Assembly (NCBI GenBank): GCA_965223105.1 | Contig: OZ244987.1 | Location: 4,774,001 to 4,838,000 of the forward strand | Reading direction: 5' to 3' | Source of the DNA: JABDMH01 sp965223105 | Lineage (GTDB): Bacteria > Bacteroidota > Bacteroidia > Chitinophagales > Saprospiraceae | Length of the DNA stretch: 64,000 bases | Shown here: positions 1-8,795 of the stretch, one piece after another | Layout: every line of letters begins with the position of its first letter | Position numbering within the stretch: the first letter of the stretch is position 1 | The notes under the pieces: generated by a model | The model's database searches: none | What the model was told of the DNA's origin: nothing | What the model saw: the letters and a program-made list of their open reading frames with translations, nothing else | Translations under genes and position numbers: made by a program

Positions 1-120
1 GCAAAGAAAGTTTGTCGATGATTCCATTACGGAAGCGATCTCGGGCGAAGGTCCGATTGGCAATCGCGTGCTCCTAAAAATTCTAAATTCCAGCGGAAAC
101 AATTACAAATGCTGGCTCAT

Positions 121-662
121 TCACTGTGGTGCTTCCGTGCGATTTCGCTGCAAATGGTAGGTAACAGAAATAAGTCCGGTGGAATATGTTTTGGTATCAA
201 TAAGTTCTAAGTGGACTCTCTTTTGAATATTATAAAATAATGGTTTTCCTCGACCAAGGAGAATTGGATGAATGGCCAACCAGACTACGTCCACCAGCCC
301 TAGATTCATTGGTGATGTTATTAGTTTTGAACCCCCAAAAAGCCAAATATCCTTTCCACTGATTTCTTTGATCCTTTGGACCTCCTGCATAACATTTCCG
401 CGAATTAATGTTGCACCAGTCCTTACCTTATCCAGAGTAGTCGAAAAAATGTTTCTTTTAGCTTCGGAACACCAGGCATATCCACATCACCCATTTTCAA
501 AATAAGCTCATATGATTTTCTACCCAAAAAAACACTGTCGATACGCTTATAAAAATCAGACATGCCATAATCTTGATCAGCAAAGCACCAATCATACTCA
601 CCATTAGGTCCTTCTATGAAACCGTCCAATGTTACGGCAAGCCCCAATATCAATTTTCTCAT
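121..662 (-). pseudogene. Dihydrofolate reductase-like (RibD C-terminal family) protein, frameshifted
   Basis: Two minus-strand reading frames together give one protein. The first starts at the ATG at 660-662 with MRKLILGLAVTLDGFIEGP, the usual opening of small RibD C-terminal/dihydrofolate reductase-like proteins. The second carries the family's later part, including DIWLFGGSKLI and HPILLGRGKPLF. The frames join if the run of six A at 444-449 (six T on the coding strand) had one more base, which gives ...KETFFSTTLDKVRTGATLIRG without a gap. The restored protein would have about 180 residues, normal for the family. Enzyme activity and substrate cannot be told; these proteins are NADPH-dependent reductases by family. 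The single homopolymer lesion may be real or a read error. A Met 13 codons further upstream is possible but the family start is the one used here. Confidence 0.75.
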
Positions 663-1137
663 TTCGATTCTATTAGAAGAACTACACTTGTATATCGGCA
701 ACTATTGTCGATCACTAATGACTATGTTTCCAAGTTACGATTTTTCATGGTCACATTCTGAGGACTCTGGATGGTCTATTTGATATACATCATAGGGGGT
801 ATACTGTGCTTTTGGAGAATCCTTTGTAAACATAGGTGATGAATTTACCCGTGGATGTAGTGGCTGAGATCTTTATAGATATTTGCCCGGGCATCAAACA
901 CATCTTCTACAAGATCCTGTCATGCAGATTTTCCACCATACCTCCCGATGCCTGTAACCACCATGTAAGCTTACAGCGTCTTTTGTTCTCGATCACCAAG
1001 ACCATGTTCTTCTTTGGTTTGAAAGGCTCTTGAAGGAGATTGCAGTACCAGATATCATTCATTCACTATTTTGTGACCCTCATTTAGAGAAATTTTCAGA
1101 GAAATGAGAAGAGTTTATGTGCTGAATTAGGAAATTG
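663..1137. other. Intergenic, no supported gene
   Basis: About 475 bases between the reductase and hypF. A plus-strand frame at 836-1033 and a minus-strand frame over roughly 800-1000 can be read, but the minus one is broken by several stops and neither resembles a known family. It may be decayed coding DNA. AGGA at about 1129-1132 lies just upstream of the hypF ATG. The first 120 bases of the window also hold an open plus-strand frame running in from the edge to a TAG near 160, which I could not recognise. Confidence 0.4.
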
Positions 1138-3447
1138 ATGAAATCTCCAGTCTCCACATGGCACATCCACATTACTGGTCTTGTCCAAGGCATAGGCTTT
1201 AGGCCCCTGATATATCGGGCCGCTTTAGATCATGGAATTAAGGGCTGGGTCAAAAACGACAATGACGGAGTCCATATTGAGCTCAACGGAACAAGTGATA
1301 TCGCTCACAGTTTTTATGAAAGTATCATCTCTAAACCACCTCCTTTGGCCAGGATTACAGATGCAAGAATATCTCAGATACCGTTTACAAATTTCCAACA
1401 ATTTGAAATCGTTCATGATACGCAGGCTGGGCAAGCCAAAATCGATTTGACTCCTGATATTGCTACCTGTGAATGTTGTCGATCTGAACTAAACAACCAG
1501 AAGAATCGAAGGTATCACTATCCATTCATTACCTGTAGCGTATGCGGTCCACGATATTCCATTATCCAAGATCTACCTTACGACAGGGAGCACACCTCAA
1601 TGGATGCCTTCACTATGTGTGATGCATGCCAGAGTGAGTATAAAAGTCCAGAGAATAGGCGGTATTATGCACAGACTAATTCTTGTCCGTCCTGCAGCAT
1701 TCGATTGATTTTATATGGTTCTAATAGGGAAGAGCCGAAAGTTGATGGTCAATTCATCATACAATTTATTTCAGAAAAATGGAGTCAGGGAAAAATTGTT
1801 GCCATCAAAGGAATTGGAGGGTATCTGATCACTTGCTGTGCATCTAACTCAAGAGCCATTGCAACCTTAAGAACTAGAAAAAGAAGACCGGACAAACCAT
1901 TCGCTCTGATGTATCCTGGTGTTGATTCTTTAAAAGCATTTAATTTGTCTGCTGAGGAGCAAAAGGCTTTTACTGGTCCTGTATCACCAATTGTGCTTGT
2001 CTCTAAATCCGAAAATAATGACATCACCAAAGGTATCTGTGACGATCTTACAAGGGTAGGGATTATGACGCCGTATGCGCCACTATTTCAATTATTGCTG
2101 GAAAAATATAAAGGCCCGATTGTGGCCACCAGTGGAAACATCAGTAACACCCCGATCATTTTTCAGGATCAAGAAGCACTTACTGAACTATTCGAAATAG
2201 CTGATTACGTCGTAGCACACAATCGAGAAATCGTAGTGCCCCAGGATGATAGCATAGTTGTATTCACACCACATTTCAAAACAAGAATCGTCCTCCGTCG
2301 CTCCAGGGGGCTGGCTCCAACATATGTCAATTCAAAATTGACATTAGGGGCGAATAGTGCACTTGCCATGGGTGCTTACTTCAAAAGCACCTTTGCTGTT
2401 CAGCAAGCCGGAAACGTGTATATCAGCCAGTATTTAGGAGATTTAGGCAATTACGAAACTGAGCGAAATTATCAACACACACTTGACCATCTCACTCAGC
2501 TGCTGGATATCCATCCTAAACTGATCGTTGTAGATCTCCATCCGGATTATTCGAGTACGATCAAAGGATTTCAACTCGCTGAGGACCTAGATATTCCGAT
2601 CCTAAAAGTTCAGCATCACATTGCCCACTTTTCAGCTTTGCTCGGAGAGCATGCGCTGATGGATTCTGATGAAAAAATATTAGGGGTAATTTGGGACGGC
2701 ATGGGTATCGGCACGGATGATAACATCTGGGGTAGTGAATTTTTTACCTACATCGACTATCAATTTGATTGTTGTGCACATCTACCCTACTACCATCATT
2801 TAGCCAATGATAAGATGGCTAAAGAGCCAAGATTAGCGGCACTATCTCTTTGCCATGAAATGGATGGTGTTCACGAGTTGTTGCGGCCCAAATTCTCTGA
2901 TGTAGAATGGAACGTCTATACCCAATTACTTAGAAACAAAAACTCAGTGTTAACCTCGAGCATGGGCCGGCTATTTGATGCTGTTGCATCTTTAGTAGGC
3001 ATAGCAGACATTCAAACTTACGAAGGACAGGCCGCTAGTCTTTTGCAAGCAAAAGCTGAGGCCCATTTCAATAAATACGAGATAAATTATCACAACTCAT
3101 ATTTCAAAACAGACAATACCGATAAATTTTCTGTAAAAGAACTTATGAAAGATGTGGTCGCTGACATTCTCGAGCTTGCAGATGTCGGCTTAATTGCAGC
3201 AAAATTTCACATGACTCTATTGCACTGGATCGAGCATATTGCAAAAAAGGAAGAGGTGGTAAAAATTGGTTTCAGCGGTGGTGTATTTCAAAATACTTTA
3301 CTGATAGACTTAATTGAATACCACTTAATGGATAAATTTGAATTATTATTTCATCAGGACTTATCGTCAAATGATGAGAATATTTCCTTCGGGCAGTTGA
3401 TTTATGCTGAGATGGCATCCAATCGTCCCAAAGATTCAGTAAATTGA
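1138..3447 (+). CDS. hypF: Carbamoyltransferase HypF, [NiFe]-hydrogenase maturation
   Basis: HypF uses carbamoyl phosphate and ATP to make the thiocarboxamide on HypE that becomes the cyanide ligands of [NiFe] hydrogenase (family knowledge). All domains are visible in about 769 residues, the usual length. An acylphosphatase domain has GLVQGIGFRP at 14-23. Zinc-finger pairs are CECC 111-114, CSVC 133-136, CDAC 161-164 and CPSC 183-186. A YrdC-like domain carries RKRRPDKPFALM, and a Kae1-like domain has the metal-binding HHIAH at 493-497 and GFSGGVFQNTLL near the end. The YrdC loop reads GIGGY where GGFH is usual. I chose ATG 1138 over TTG 1135 because it sits better behind AGGA. The frame is intact, but the next gene, hypD, is broken and no hydrogenase or other hyp gene is visible in the window. 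Confidence 0.93.
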   Translation: MKSPVSTWHIHITGLVQGIGFRPLIYRAALDHGIKGWVKNDNDGVHIELNGTSDIAHSFYESIISKPPPLARITDARISQIPFTNFQQFEIVHDTQAGQAKIDLTPDIATCECCRSELNNQKNRRYHYPFITCSVCGPRYSIIQDLPYDREHTSMDAFTMCDACQSEYKSPENRRYYAQTNSCPSCSIRLILYGSNREEPKVDGQFIIQFISEKWSQGKIVAIKGIGGYLITCCASNSRAIATLRTRKRRPDKPFALMYPGVDSLKAFNLSAEEQKAFTGPVSPIVLVSKSENNDITKGICDDLTRVGIMTPYAPLFQLLLEKYKGPIVATSGNISNTPIIFQDQEALTELFEIADYVVAHNREIVVPQDDSIVVFTPHFKTRIVLRRSRGLAPTYVNSKLTLGANSALAMGAYFKSTFAVQQAGNVYISQYLGDLGNYETERNYQHTLDHLTQLLDIHPKLIVVDLHPDYSSTIKGFQLAEDLDIPILKVQHHIAHFSALLGEHALMDSDEKILGVIWDGMGIGTDDNIWGSEFFTYIDYQFDCCAHLPYYHHLANDKMAKEPRLAALSLCHEMDGVHELLRPKFSDVEWNVYTQLLRNKNSVLTSSMGRLFDAVASLVGIADIQTYEGQAASLLQAKAEAHFNKYEINYHNSYFKTDNTDKFSVKELMKDVVADILELADVGLIAAKFHMTLLHWIEHIAKKEEVVKIGFSGGVFQNTLLIDLIEYHLMDKFELLFHQDLSSNDENISFGQLIYAEMASNRPKDSVN

Positions 3448-3465
3448 AGAAGAATACTCAGCTAT

Positions 3466-4215
3466 ATGAAATTCATCAATGAATATCGAGACGAAGATCT
3501 TGTTCAGAGCTACTTAGAAAAAATCAAGAAAACGGTCACACAGCATTGGAATATTATGGAGGTCTGCGGCGGACAGACGAACAGTCTGGTGAAGAATGGC
3601 ATACTTGATCTACTGCCTCAAGAAGTGCATATGATTCATGGACCAGGATGTCCAGTATGTGTGACGCCCATCCATTTGATAGACAAGGCCATCCATCTGT
3701 CGGAAGATATGGATGTCATACTTTGTTCCTAGGGTGATATGCTGAGGGTGCCAGGGTCGACCAGAAGTTTTATTGGACGCAAAAGCAAATGGTGCCGATA
3801 TTCGCATTTTATATTCTCCGCTCGAAGCAGTTGGCCTTGCCCAACAGAACCCTGATAAGAACGTTGTGTTTTTCGCAGTAGGATTTGAAACTACAGCACC
3901 GGCCAACGCTATGTCGGTCGTTCAAGCCAAGAACCTGGGCTTGAAAAACTATTCCATTCTTACATCACATGTACTCGTTCCTCCAGCTATAGAAGCCATA
4001 CTGAATGATGCTGAAAGTACGATTCATGGTTTTCTTGCAGCGGGTCATGTATGTACTATTATGGGCATGTCACAATATGGACCCTTAGTAGAAAAGTACC
4101 AAATACCTATAGTTGTAACCGGATTCGAACCAGTAGATCTGCTTCAAGGCATTTACATGACCGTAAAACAACTGGAAGCGGGTCTACACAAGTTAGAAAA
4201 CCAGTATACCAGAGC
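3466..4215 (+). pseudogene. hypD: HypD, broken (stop, frameshift, 3' truncation)
   Basis: HypD is the Fe-S protein that, with HypC, assembles the Fe(CN)2CO unit of [NiFe] hydrogenase. The start MKFINEYRD, the CGGQT motif with Cys34 and GPGCPVCV with Cys62/Cys65 are typical. Three independent defects follow. TAG at 3730-3732 replaces the aromatic codon of the conserved CS-(F/Y)-GDMLRVPG segment. A fourth T in the run at 3768-3771 shifts the frame; with TTT the protein reads RSLLDAKANGADIRI. Similarity ends after FEPVDLLQG...LENQYTRA near 4215, about 100 residues short of the family's normal end, losing the C-terminal cysteine region. The gene lies 18 bp behind hypF, the usual order. A single read error cannot explain all three, so I call it a pseudogene. 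Confidence 0.9.
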
Positions 4216-4363
4216 AAAGGTCTCCATCCCAAAAAAGATAGTAGAATATGTCACAAGACGTAAATTAATTACTAAAATCAAATTTGAAAGAATCTACCAG
4301 ATCATACATTCACCATTTAACTTTGTGGATTATGAAAGAACTTCACAAAATAAATCTTCTAAC

Positions 4364-5269
4364 ATGCAAACTTCAATGACTTTAGCTCTGATCATGCTCT
4401 ATTTGACATCTGTGCTTCATGCCCAAAGTGGGTTAAATGTTGATCATGGAACTTCCGCTACAGAAGATGGTTGGCTCACGATTGGTAGTGAGGATGGTAC
4501 TCATCTTGCAATCGATCCTGAAGTTATTCAAAGTAAATTTGGTAGTAATTATGGTAACTTTTTTATTAATTTTTATGGAGGATCAGTAGGTATAGGTGCG
4601 TTGACTGGTGGTTATATATACTATAATTCAAACCTACAATCAACTGGTGTCGGTACTCAACTACCCGATGCCAGACTACATGTTGCTGGCACTACCGATG
4701 CTTCTCTTTCTTCCAACGGTTTGTTGCTCATTGGTGAAGACAATACCGCAAACCTAATATTGGATCAGAATGAACTCATGGCCCGTGACAATGGATCAGC
4801 ATCAACCTTATATTTAAATCGCGATGGAGGCAACGTAGAAGTCTTTGGGGTTGGGAATGGTTCTTTTTATGTGCATGGGTTACCATTTGGAGACCATGGC
4901 AACATGCAATACAACTCTTCAACAGGCCAATTCTACTACGATAATTCTTCCAGACGATATAAGGAGAAGATAACTACAATGAAAGATGACTGGAGTAAGA
5001 TACTGGAGACAAGGCCCATGACCTACACACGACCTGATAATCCAGACAGATGGGAGTATGGATATATAGCAGAAGAAATCGACTCCATAGGCTTGACTTC
5101 AATGGTGGGTTATGACTCAGAAGGCAAACCAGAGGATGTGCGCTATGACAAAATGATCATATACCTGGTTGAAATGCTGAAGATCCAGCAGAAACAGATT
5201 GATTCGCAGAAGGGGGAAATTGAGTCATTACAGAAACAGATAAAACCCAAACGAAGAAAACACAGGTGA
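4364..5269 (+). CDS. Secreted protein with C-terminal peptidase S74 (intramolecular chaperone) domain
   Basis: About 301 residues from ATG 4364, beginning with a signal peptide (MQTSMTLALIMLYLTSVLHAQS). The same frame is open backwards into the hypD remnant, so the true start is inferred from the signal peptide. The middle contains repeat-like segments common in Bacteroidota surface and tail-fibre-like proteins (LPDARLHVAGTTDAS, LYLNRDGGNVEVFG). The last ~100 residues match the S74 fold: SSRRYKEKI at about 195-203, with the Ser and Lys200 of the self-cleaving Ser-Lys dyad, then EYGYIAEEID and a C-terminal coiled coil with repeated QKQI/QKGEIESLQKQI. In this family the domain helps the upstream part trimerise and then cuts itself off. 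The partner or surface target is unknown. Confidence 0.8.
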   Translation: MQTSMTLALIMLYLTSVLHAQSGLNVDHGTSATEDGWLTIGSEDGTHLAIDPEVIQSKFGSNYGNFFINFYGGSVGIGALTGGYIYYNSNLQSTGVGTQLPDARLHVAGTTDASLSSNGLLLIGEDNTANLILDQNELMARDNGSASTLYLNRDGGNVEVFGVGNGSFYVHGLPFGDHGNMQYNSSTGQFYYDNSSRRYKEKITTMKDDWSKILETRPMTYTRPDNPDRWEYGYIAEEIDSIGLTSMVGYDSEGKPEDVRYDKMIIYLVEMLKIQQKQIDSQKGEIESLQKQIKPKRRKHR

Positions 5270-5475
5270 TAGGTGAAGGAATGCGTGCAATAAAAAAGTT
5301 GATCGGTGACTTATGGCATCTCATCATGGTTGCCTTCTAATCTGCTGTGCTACTGTCTCCTTTAGATCATGCATTATTAAAATGACTCCATCAATTAATT
5401 TCAGGTATTTACCTGAGCACCCACGCAACCCAAAATATCTTGACTTTGCAAAGCTACGATCAGCATGCCGATGGC

Positions 5476-5571
5476 CTCCGCCGATCTAAATCGAAGTGCC
5501 GGCCTGAAGCTCAGCAAAGAATTGAGCGACCGTGCAGCCTATTAATTTTTGACCTTTTTGATCCAATCAAG
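5476..5571 (+). repeat. Degenerate direct repeat, copy 1
   Basis: Begins CTCCGCCGATCTAAA, contains CGTGCAGCCTATTAATTTTT and ends near CCAATCAAG. It aligns imperfectly, with length differences, to 5737-5826. No coding sense is apparent. Confidence 0.5.
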
Positions 5572-5736
5572 TTCGCCCCTGAATATCAAATAACCGGAGT
5601 CGGATTGAGTCCTCGACTTGTCTGGTCAAGTACTTCTGTGTGGTTAAAACTAAAAAATTGATGCCATCACAGGGGATATTTACTAGGTCTCGAGCGACGC
5701 ACTTTCAAAAAGCTACAGCCAGTAAAACTGGATTGG

Positions 5737-5826
5737 CTCCGCCGATCCAAAGGAGGGGACGTTCAATACCACAAAGATCTGCACTATCGTGCAGCTTTTT
5801 ATTTTGACCATTTTCGCTCAAGCAAG
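5737..5826 (+). repeat. Degenerate direct repeat, copy 2
   Basis: Begins CTCCGCCGATCCAAA, contains CGTGCAGCTTTTTATTTTGA and ends near GCTCAAGCAAG. It matches copy 1 at both ends, with a divergent middle. It lies about 60 bp from the 3' end of the tRNA gene. Confidence 0.5.
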
Positions 5827-5884
5827 CTTGGCTCAATGGCCAAAACAAAAAGTTGCTGCCAAGGCAGCGATCTTTGTTAAATTG

Positions 5885-5958
5885 TCGGGATGACTGGATT
5901 CGAACCAGCGACCTCGTCGTCCCGAACGACGCGCGCTACCGGGCTGCGCTACATCCCG
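5885..5958 (-). tRNA. tRNA-Pro (anticodon CGG)
   Basis: A complete 74-nt cloverleaf can be folded by eye on the minus strand. Acceptor stem CGGGATG/CATCCCG, D arm GCGC-AGCCCGGTA-GCGC, anticodon stem CGTCG/CGACG with loop TTCGGGA (anticodon CGG, read as proline), five-base variable loop AGGTC, T arm GCTGG-TTCGAAT-CCAGT and discriminator A. The CCA end is not encoded. A plus-strand frame running through this tRNA (5853-6128) is a shadow, not a gene. Confidence 0.93.
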
Positions 5959-6247
5959 TAGAAACAACTTGGTGTAAGATAAAAAACCGGTGGAAACTCT
6001 GTGCCCATTGGCGGCAGAAGACCATATTTCCTGGGCAACTCAAATCGCACTTCATGCCGTTTCAGTTCGCGCCCTCACCCCCCATCGCATCGATTGCAAG
6101 GGCTGACATGTTGAAGTTTCACAAGTGACTATACGGTATAAGACTCACCAAAAGTTGCGCAACATGTCAAATATCTCCTGAAATGTTGCACCTGAAGCAA
6201 CCTTCAGATTGACATTATGCGTATAGGGAAACAGATAAAGGCAGCCT

Positions 6248-6826
6248 TTGCAAAACAAAACCCAGGATCATATCGTACAGCAAGCCCAACAAGGTGTACC
6301 AGAAGCACAGAAGGCTTTGTTTGCAACCTTCTATGGATATGTGATGTCGATTACCCTGCGATACATGGCCACCCGGGAAGAAGCGGAGGAATTACTCAAT
6401 GATGTTTTCGTGAAATTCTTTGATCATCTGGGTCAGTATGATCCGGCATATCCGATCAAGGCATGGTTACGTAGAATGACGATCAACACATGCATTGATA
6501 AGTTAAGGACACAGAAGAAATTACCCCGTATTATTGATCTCACCAGCATTCCCGAGCAACAAGTTGAAGACGAACCAATCGAGATCAACAACTCATTGGC
6601 ACTCTTGCCAATTCTGCAAAAATTACCTCCGCGATATCGGGCAGTCTTCAATTTGTATGTATTTGAAGATCATACCCACAAGGAAATTGGCAGTATTCTG
6701 GGCATTAGTGAAGGTACCTCGAAATCTAACTATGCCCGAGCAAAAAAAATATTACAAAAGACCTTGATGCGAAAAGACGTTTTGCAGGTTGCTTCTATTT
6801 ATTCTTTGGGTTTATTGAAACAATAG
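6248..6826 (+). CDS. ECF-type RNA polymerase sigma factor
   Basis: A ~192-residue extracytoplasmic-function sigma factor. Region 2 is seen in FYGYVMSITLRYMATREEAEELLNDVFVKFF and the following AWLRRMTINTCIDKLR. Region 4 is seen in LQKLPPRYRAVFNLYVFEDHTHKEIGSILGISEGTSKSNYARAKK, a helix-turn-helix that would read the -35 element. The sigma-70 family directs RNA polymerase to a small regulon. The only start in frame after the TAA at 6236 is TTG 6248, so the start is non-standard or a small indel lies just upstream. The stop is one base before the ATG of the next gene, so the two are probably translationally coupled and the partner likely controls the sigma factor. It is a close paralogue of the protein at 29972-30550. 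Confidence 0.88.
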   Translation: MQNKTQDHIVQQAQQGVPEAQKALFATFYGYVMSITLRYMATREEAEELLNDVFVKFFDHLGQYDPAYPIKAWLRRMTINTCIDKLRTQKKLPRIIDLTSIPEQQVEDEPIEINNSLALLPILQKLPPRYRAVFNLYVFEDHTHKEIGSILGISEGTSKSNYARAKKILQKTLMRKDVLQVASIYSLGLLKQ

Positions 6827-6827
6827 C

Positions 6828-8018
6828 ATGGACTTTAAAGATCAGATACGTCAAAAATACCAGAAAGAAATCCAGCCGTCGTATAATGAGGAGCGATGGA
6901 AGCAGTTTGTGGCGCATCGAGAAGCCAGAAAAAGACCACGTAGGAGGTGGGCTCTTTATCTCATATTGTTGATGCTTTTACTGGCTATAGGACTCGTGGG
7001 AATCGATAAGTTTGCCAGCCAGAATCAGGGTACACAAAACAAGTTATCTTATGTTGATGCAAGTGCTATCGCAGACAATGTTTCGGACTTTCAAGCATCA
7101 GTTCCCGGCGACCAGCAAGTCGAAGTGAACAGTCATTCAACTGCACCAGAAGTTGATATCAATGTGGTCGCATTACCAAATGCATTCATACCAGAGATGA
7201 CTTCTCCCATATCAAGTCACCAGGAGTCCGATAACGCTGGAGTAGTGCTTGTTCCCAGTTCAGTGGGAAATGACTCCAGAATTGAGCTAACTTTTGTGGA
7301 AATATCATCGCGAAAAGCTACACCACTCAATTTTAAACGGAACTTAAGAAATGTAGATCATGCCAATCACGGCATATTGGGCGATCCCTCAATTCGCGTG
7401 TCAGGCCTGGTGGCTTGGCCAAAGTATTTGCATACCATACAGGTGTATGGAGGTTTAACCTATCCATCACATGTTGAAACAGTTGAGGAGCAGGCACATC
7501 AATTTGGATCAACCATCCACCGCCGACTTAGCAACAGGTTGCGAGCAAAGCTTAACCTGCACTTTGCCAGTGTAAATTTCACAACCCAATCCATGAATCC
7601 TCGCCTGGGCGTTGATTACGTTGAATCACCCAGCGATCTGGTACAATTTGACCACTCTATTGTCGAATCCATCAACTCCAATCTTAATCTCGGACTGGAT
7701 TATCTATTCTGGAAGACAGGCGATTTTTATGCTTATGGAGGAGTGGGATATGGCCTTTCGAAAGAACTGGTGAAGGACATCGATTACATATTCAACGGAC
7801 AGGATGATCTTGATATCAAGGACGATGTCTATCTATCAAAATCTGATGCCAAGAAATATTTCATCCCGCATGTCGTCCGGTTAGAAACCGGTGTGCAGTA
7901 TCAAAATGAACTGGGTGGCATCTTGTTTTCTCTCGAGTATCCCATTCAGTTATCGACGACGCGAATCGAAATGTTTCGTCAGTGGCAAGTCAATTTTGGC
8001 TTGCTCAGACAATTATAG
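6828..8018 (+). CDS. Membrane-anchored probable anti-sigma partner with C-terminal beta-barrel-like domain
   Basis: A 396-residue protein starting one base after the sigma-factor stop. Residues 1-42 are short, charged and probably cytoplasmic (KEIQPSYNEERWKQF). About 43-62 is one transmembrane helix (WALYLILLMLLLAIGLVGI). Residues ~65-190 are a low-complexity linker. The last ~200 residues have alternating, aromatic-ended strands typical of outer-membrane beta-barrel domains (VYGGLTYPSH, LNLGLDYLFWKTGDFYAYGG, FSLEYPIQLSTTR, WQVNFGLLRQL). Position and coupling suggest an anti-sigma or sensor role; that is inference, as no ZAS or FecR domain is recognisable. An inner-membrane helix tied to a barrel-like domain is topologically odd. 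Alternatives are a cell-envelope-spanning protein or a barrel-like fold that stays periplasmic. Confidence 0.65.
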   Translation: MDFKDQIRQKYQKEIQPSYNEERWKQFVAHREARKRPRRRWALYLILLMLLLAIGLVGIDKFASQNQGTQNKLSYVDASAIADNVSDFQASVPGDQQVEVNSHSTAPEVDINVVALPNAFIPEMTSPISSHQESDNAGVVLVPSSVGNDSRIELTFVEISSRKATPLNFKRNLRNVDHANHGILGDPSIRVSGLVAWPKYLHTIQVYGGLTYPSHVETVEEQAHQFGSTIHRRLSNRLRAKLNLHFASVNFTTQSMNPRLGVDYVESPSDLVQFDHSIVESINSNLNLGLDYLFWKTGDFYAYGGVGYGLSKELVKDIDYIFNGQDDLDIKDDVYLSKSDAKKYFIPHVVRLETGVQYQNELGGILFSLEYPIQLSTTRIEMFRQWQVNFGLLRQL

Positions 8019-8174
8019 CTTGGATTTCAGATAAAGAACTCCGCATCTGAAACATCTAATCAGGACTCAGACTTTTTCAAAGATGCCTAAATGAGTTGAT
8101 ATCCAATGCTCATGATTGCGTACGACAATAGCGGAAAATATGATCGAGTTCCAGATCCATTTCTTGAATCAATG

Positions 8175-8209
8175 AAAAAAGGCGGGCCAGCTCATCGAGC
8201 CGACCCGCC
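8175..8209 (-). terminator. Rho-independent terminator of the small outer-membrane protein gene
   Basis: On the minus strand GGCGGG and CCCGCC flank an inner GCTC/GAGC pairing and are followed by TTTTTT. It lies about 30 bases downstream of the stop of the gene at 8241-8795. On the plus strand only four T follow the stem after TGGG, so termination of the 6828-8018 transcript here would be weaker. Confidence 0.8.
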
Positions 8210-8240
8210 TGGGTTTTAAGTGATCTTGAAAGTCTATCGG

Positions 8241-8795
8241 TTACAATTTAAATCCTACGCCCACTTGAAGGTTGGCCGACAAACCCACACCATTGAATGG
8301 ACCAACCGAGGCTTGCGGGGTAAATACCACATGCAGGGTCATTTTCTCGGATAGATTTCCTTTTCCACCGAAGTTAAACCCCAGACCAAACATCGAGCCA
8401 TGATCAGCTTTTTCCTCACCATCATTCTTATTTTTCAAAGCGATGTAGTTCAAAGCGGGTCCAATAAAGATTCCCTTTTGCTTCTTACTGAAGTAGAAAT
8501 TCAAGCTCGGCTTAAGCATGATGGTTGAACCCAACCGGTGAAAGCCCATAGAACCATCAATGCTGGTTGAAAAATGCTTGCCAAAGGGAGCTTCGACGCC
8601 AATTCCAAATCCCGGCAAACTTTCGCCGCTAGCAGTGATGAGTACCGTGGCACTCCCTCGTAGTTCTTGACCTTGTAAACTGTTTTGTGATGCCATCACA
8701 AAGATGACAATCATCGAGAGCAATAAGCTCACTTGCATTACTGTGTTTTGGAAGATCATTTGTTTGTGATCAAATCTTTCAGTCAGTGATTTCAT
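8241..8795 (-). CDS. Small outer-membrane beta-barrel protein
   Basis: A 184-residue protein with a long N-terminal region and a hydrophobic signal segment (VSLLLSMIVIFVMASQNSLQGQ). The rest is alternating beta-strand sequence rich in glycine and ending in a hydrophobic strand (LSANLQVGVGFKL), the pattern of small eight-stranded barrels of the OmpA/PorT-like type. Strands such as FGIGVEAPFGKHFSTSIDGSMGF and MFGLGFNFGG support this. The size fits such porin-like proteins. No substrate can be named. It is a single-gene unit with its own terminator. In the leader, CATCAG and CTGATG form a small hairpin (8829-8846), followed ten bases later by a T run; whether it matters is unknown. Confidence 0.65.
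   Translation of the reverse strand: MKSLTERFDHKQMIFQNTVMQVSLLLSMIVIFVMASQNSLQGQELRGSATVLITASGESLPGFGIGVEAPFGKHFSTSIDGSMGFHRLGSTIMLKPSLNFYFSKKQKGIFIGPALNYIALKNKNDGEEKADHGSMFGLGFNFGGKGNLSEKMTLHVVFTPQASVGPFNGVGLSANLQVGVGFKL

Larger units (their letters stand above)
5270..5884. other. Intergenic with degenerate duplicated segment
   Basis: No convincing gene in about 615 bases. A plus-strand frame at 5440-5661 resembles nothing I know. The region contains two imperfect direct copies of a ~90-bp segment, listed separately. Confidence 0.5.

Noticed and set aside
3773..5269. One continuous 498-codon protein joining HypD-like and S74-like parts
   Set aside because: The frame is open by chance across a broken gene; the signal peptide at 4364 marks a separate gene.
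5853..6128. Plus-strand frame that contains a readable protein sequence (RDDWIRTSDLVVPNDARYR)
   Set aside because: It is the reverse strand of the tRNA-Pro gene; the cloverleaf explains the sequence.
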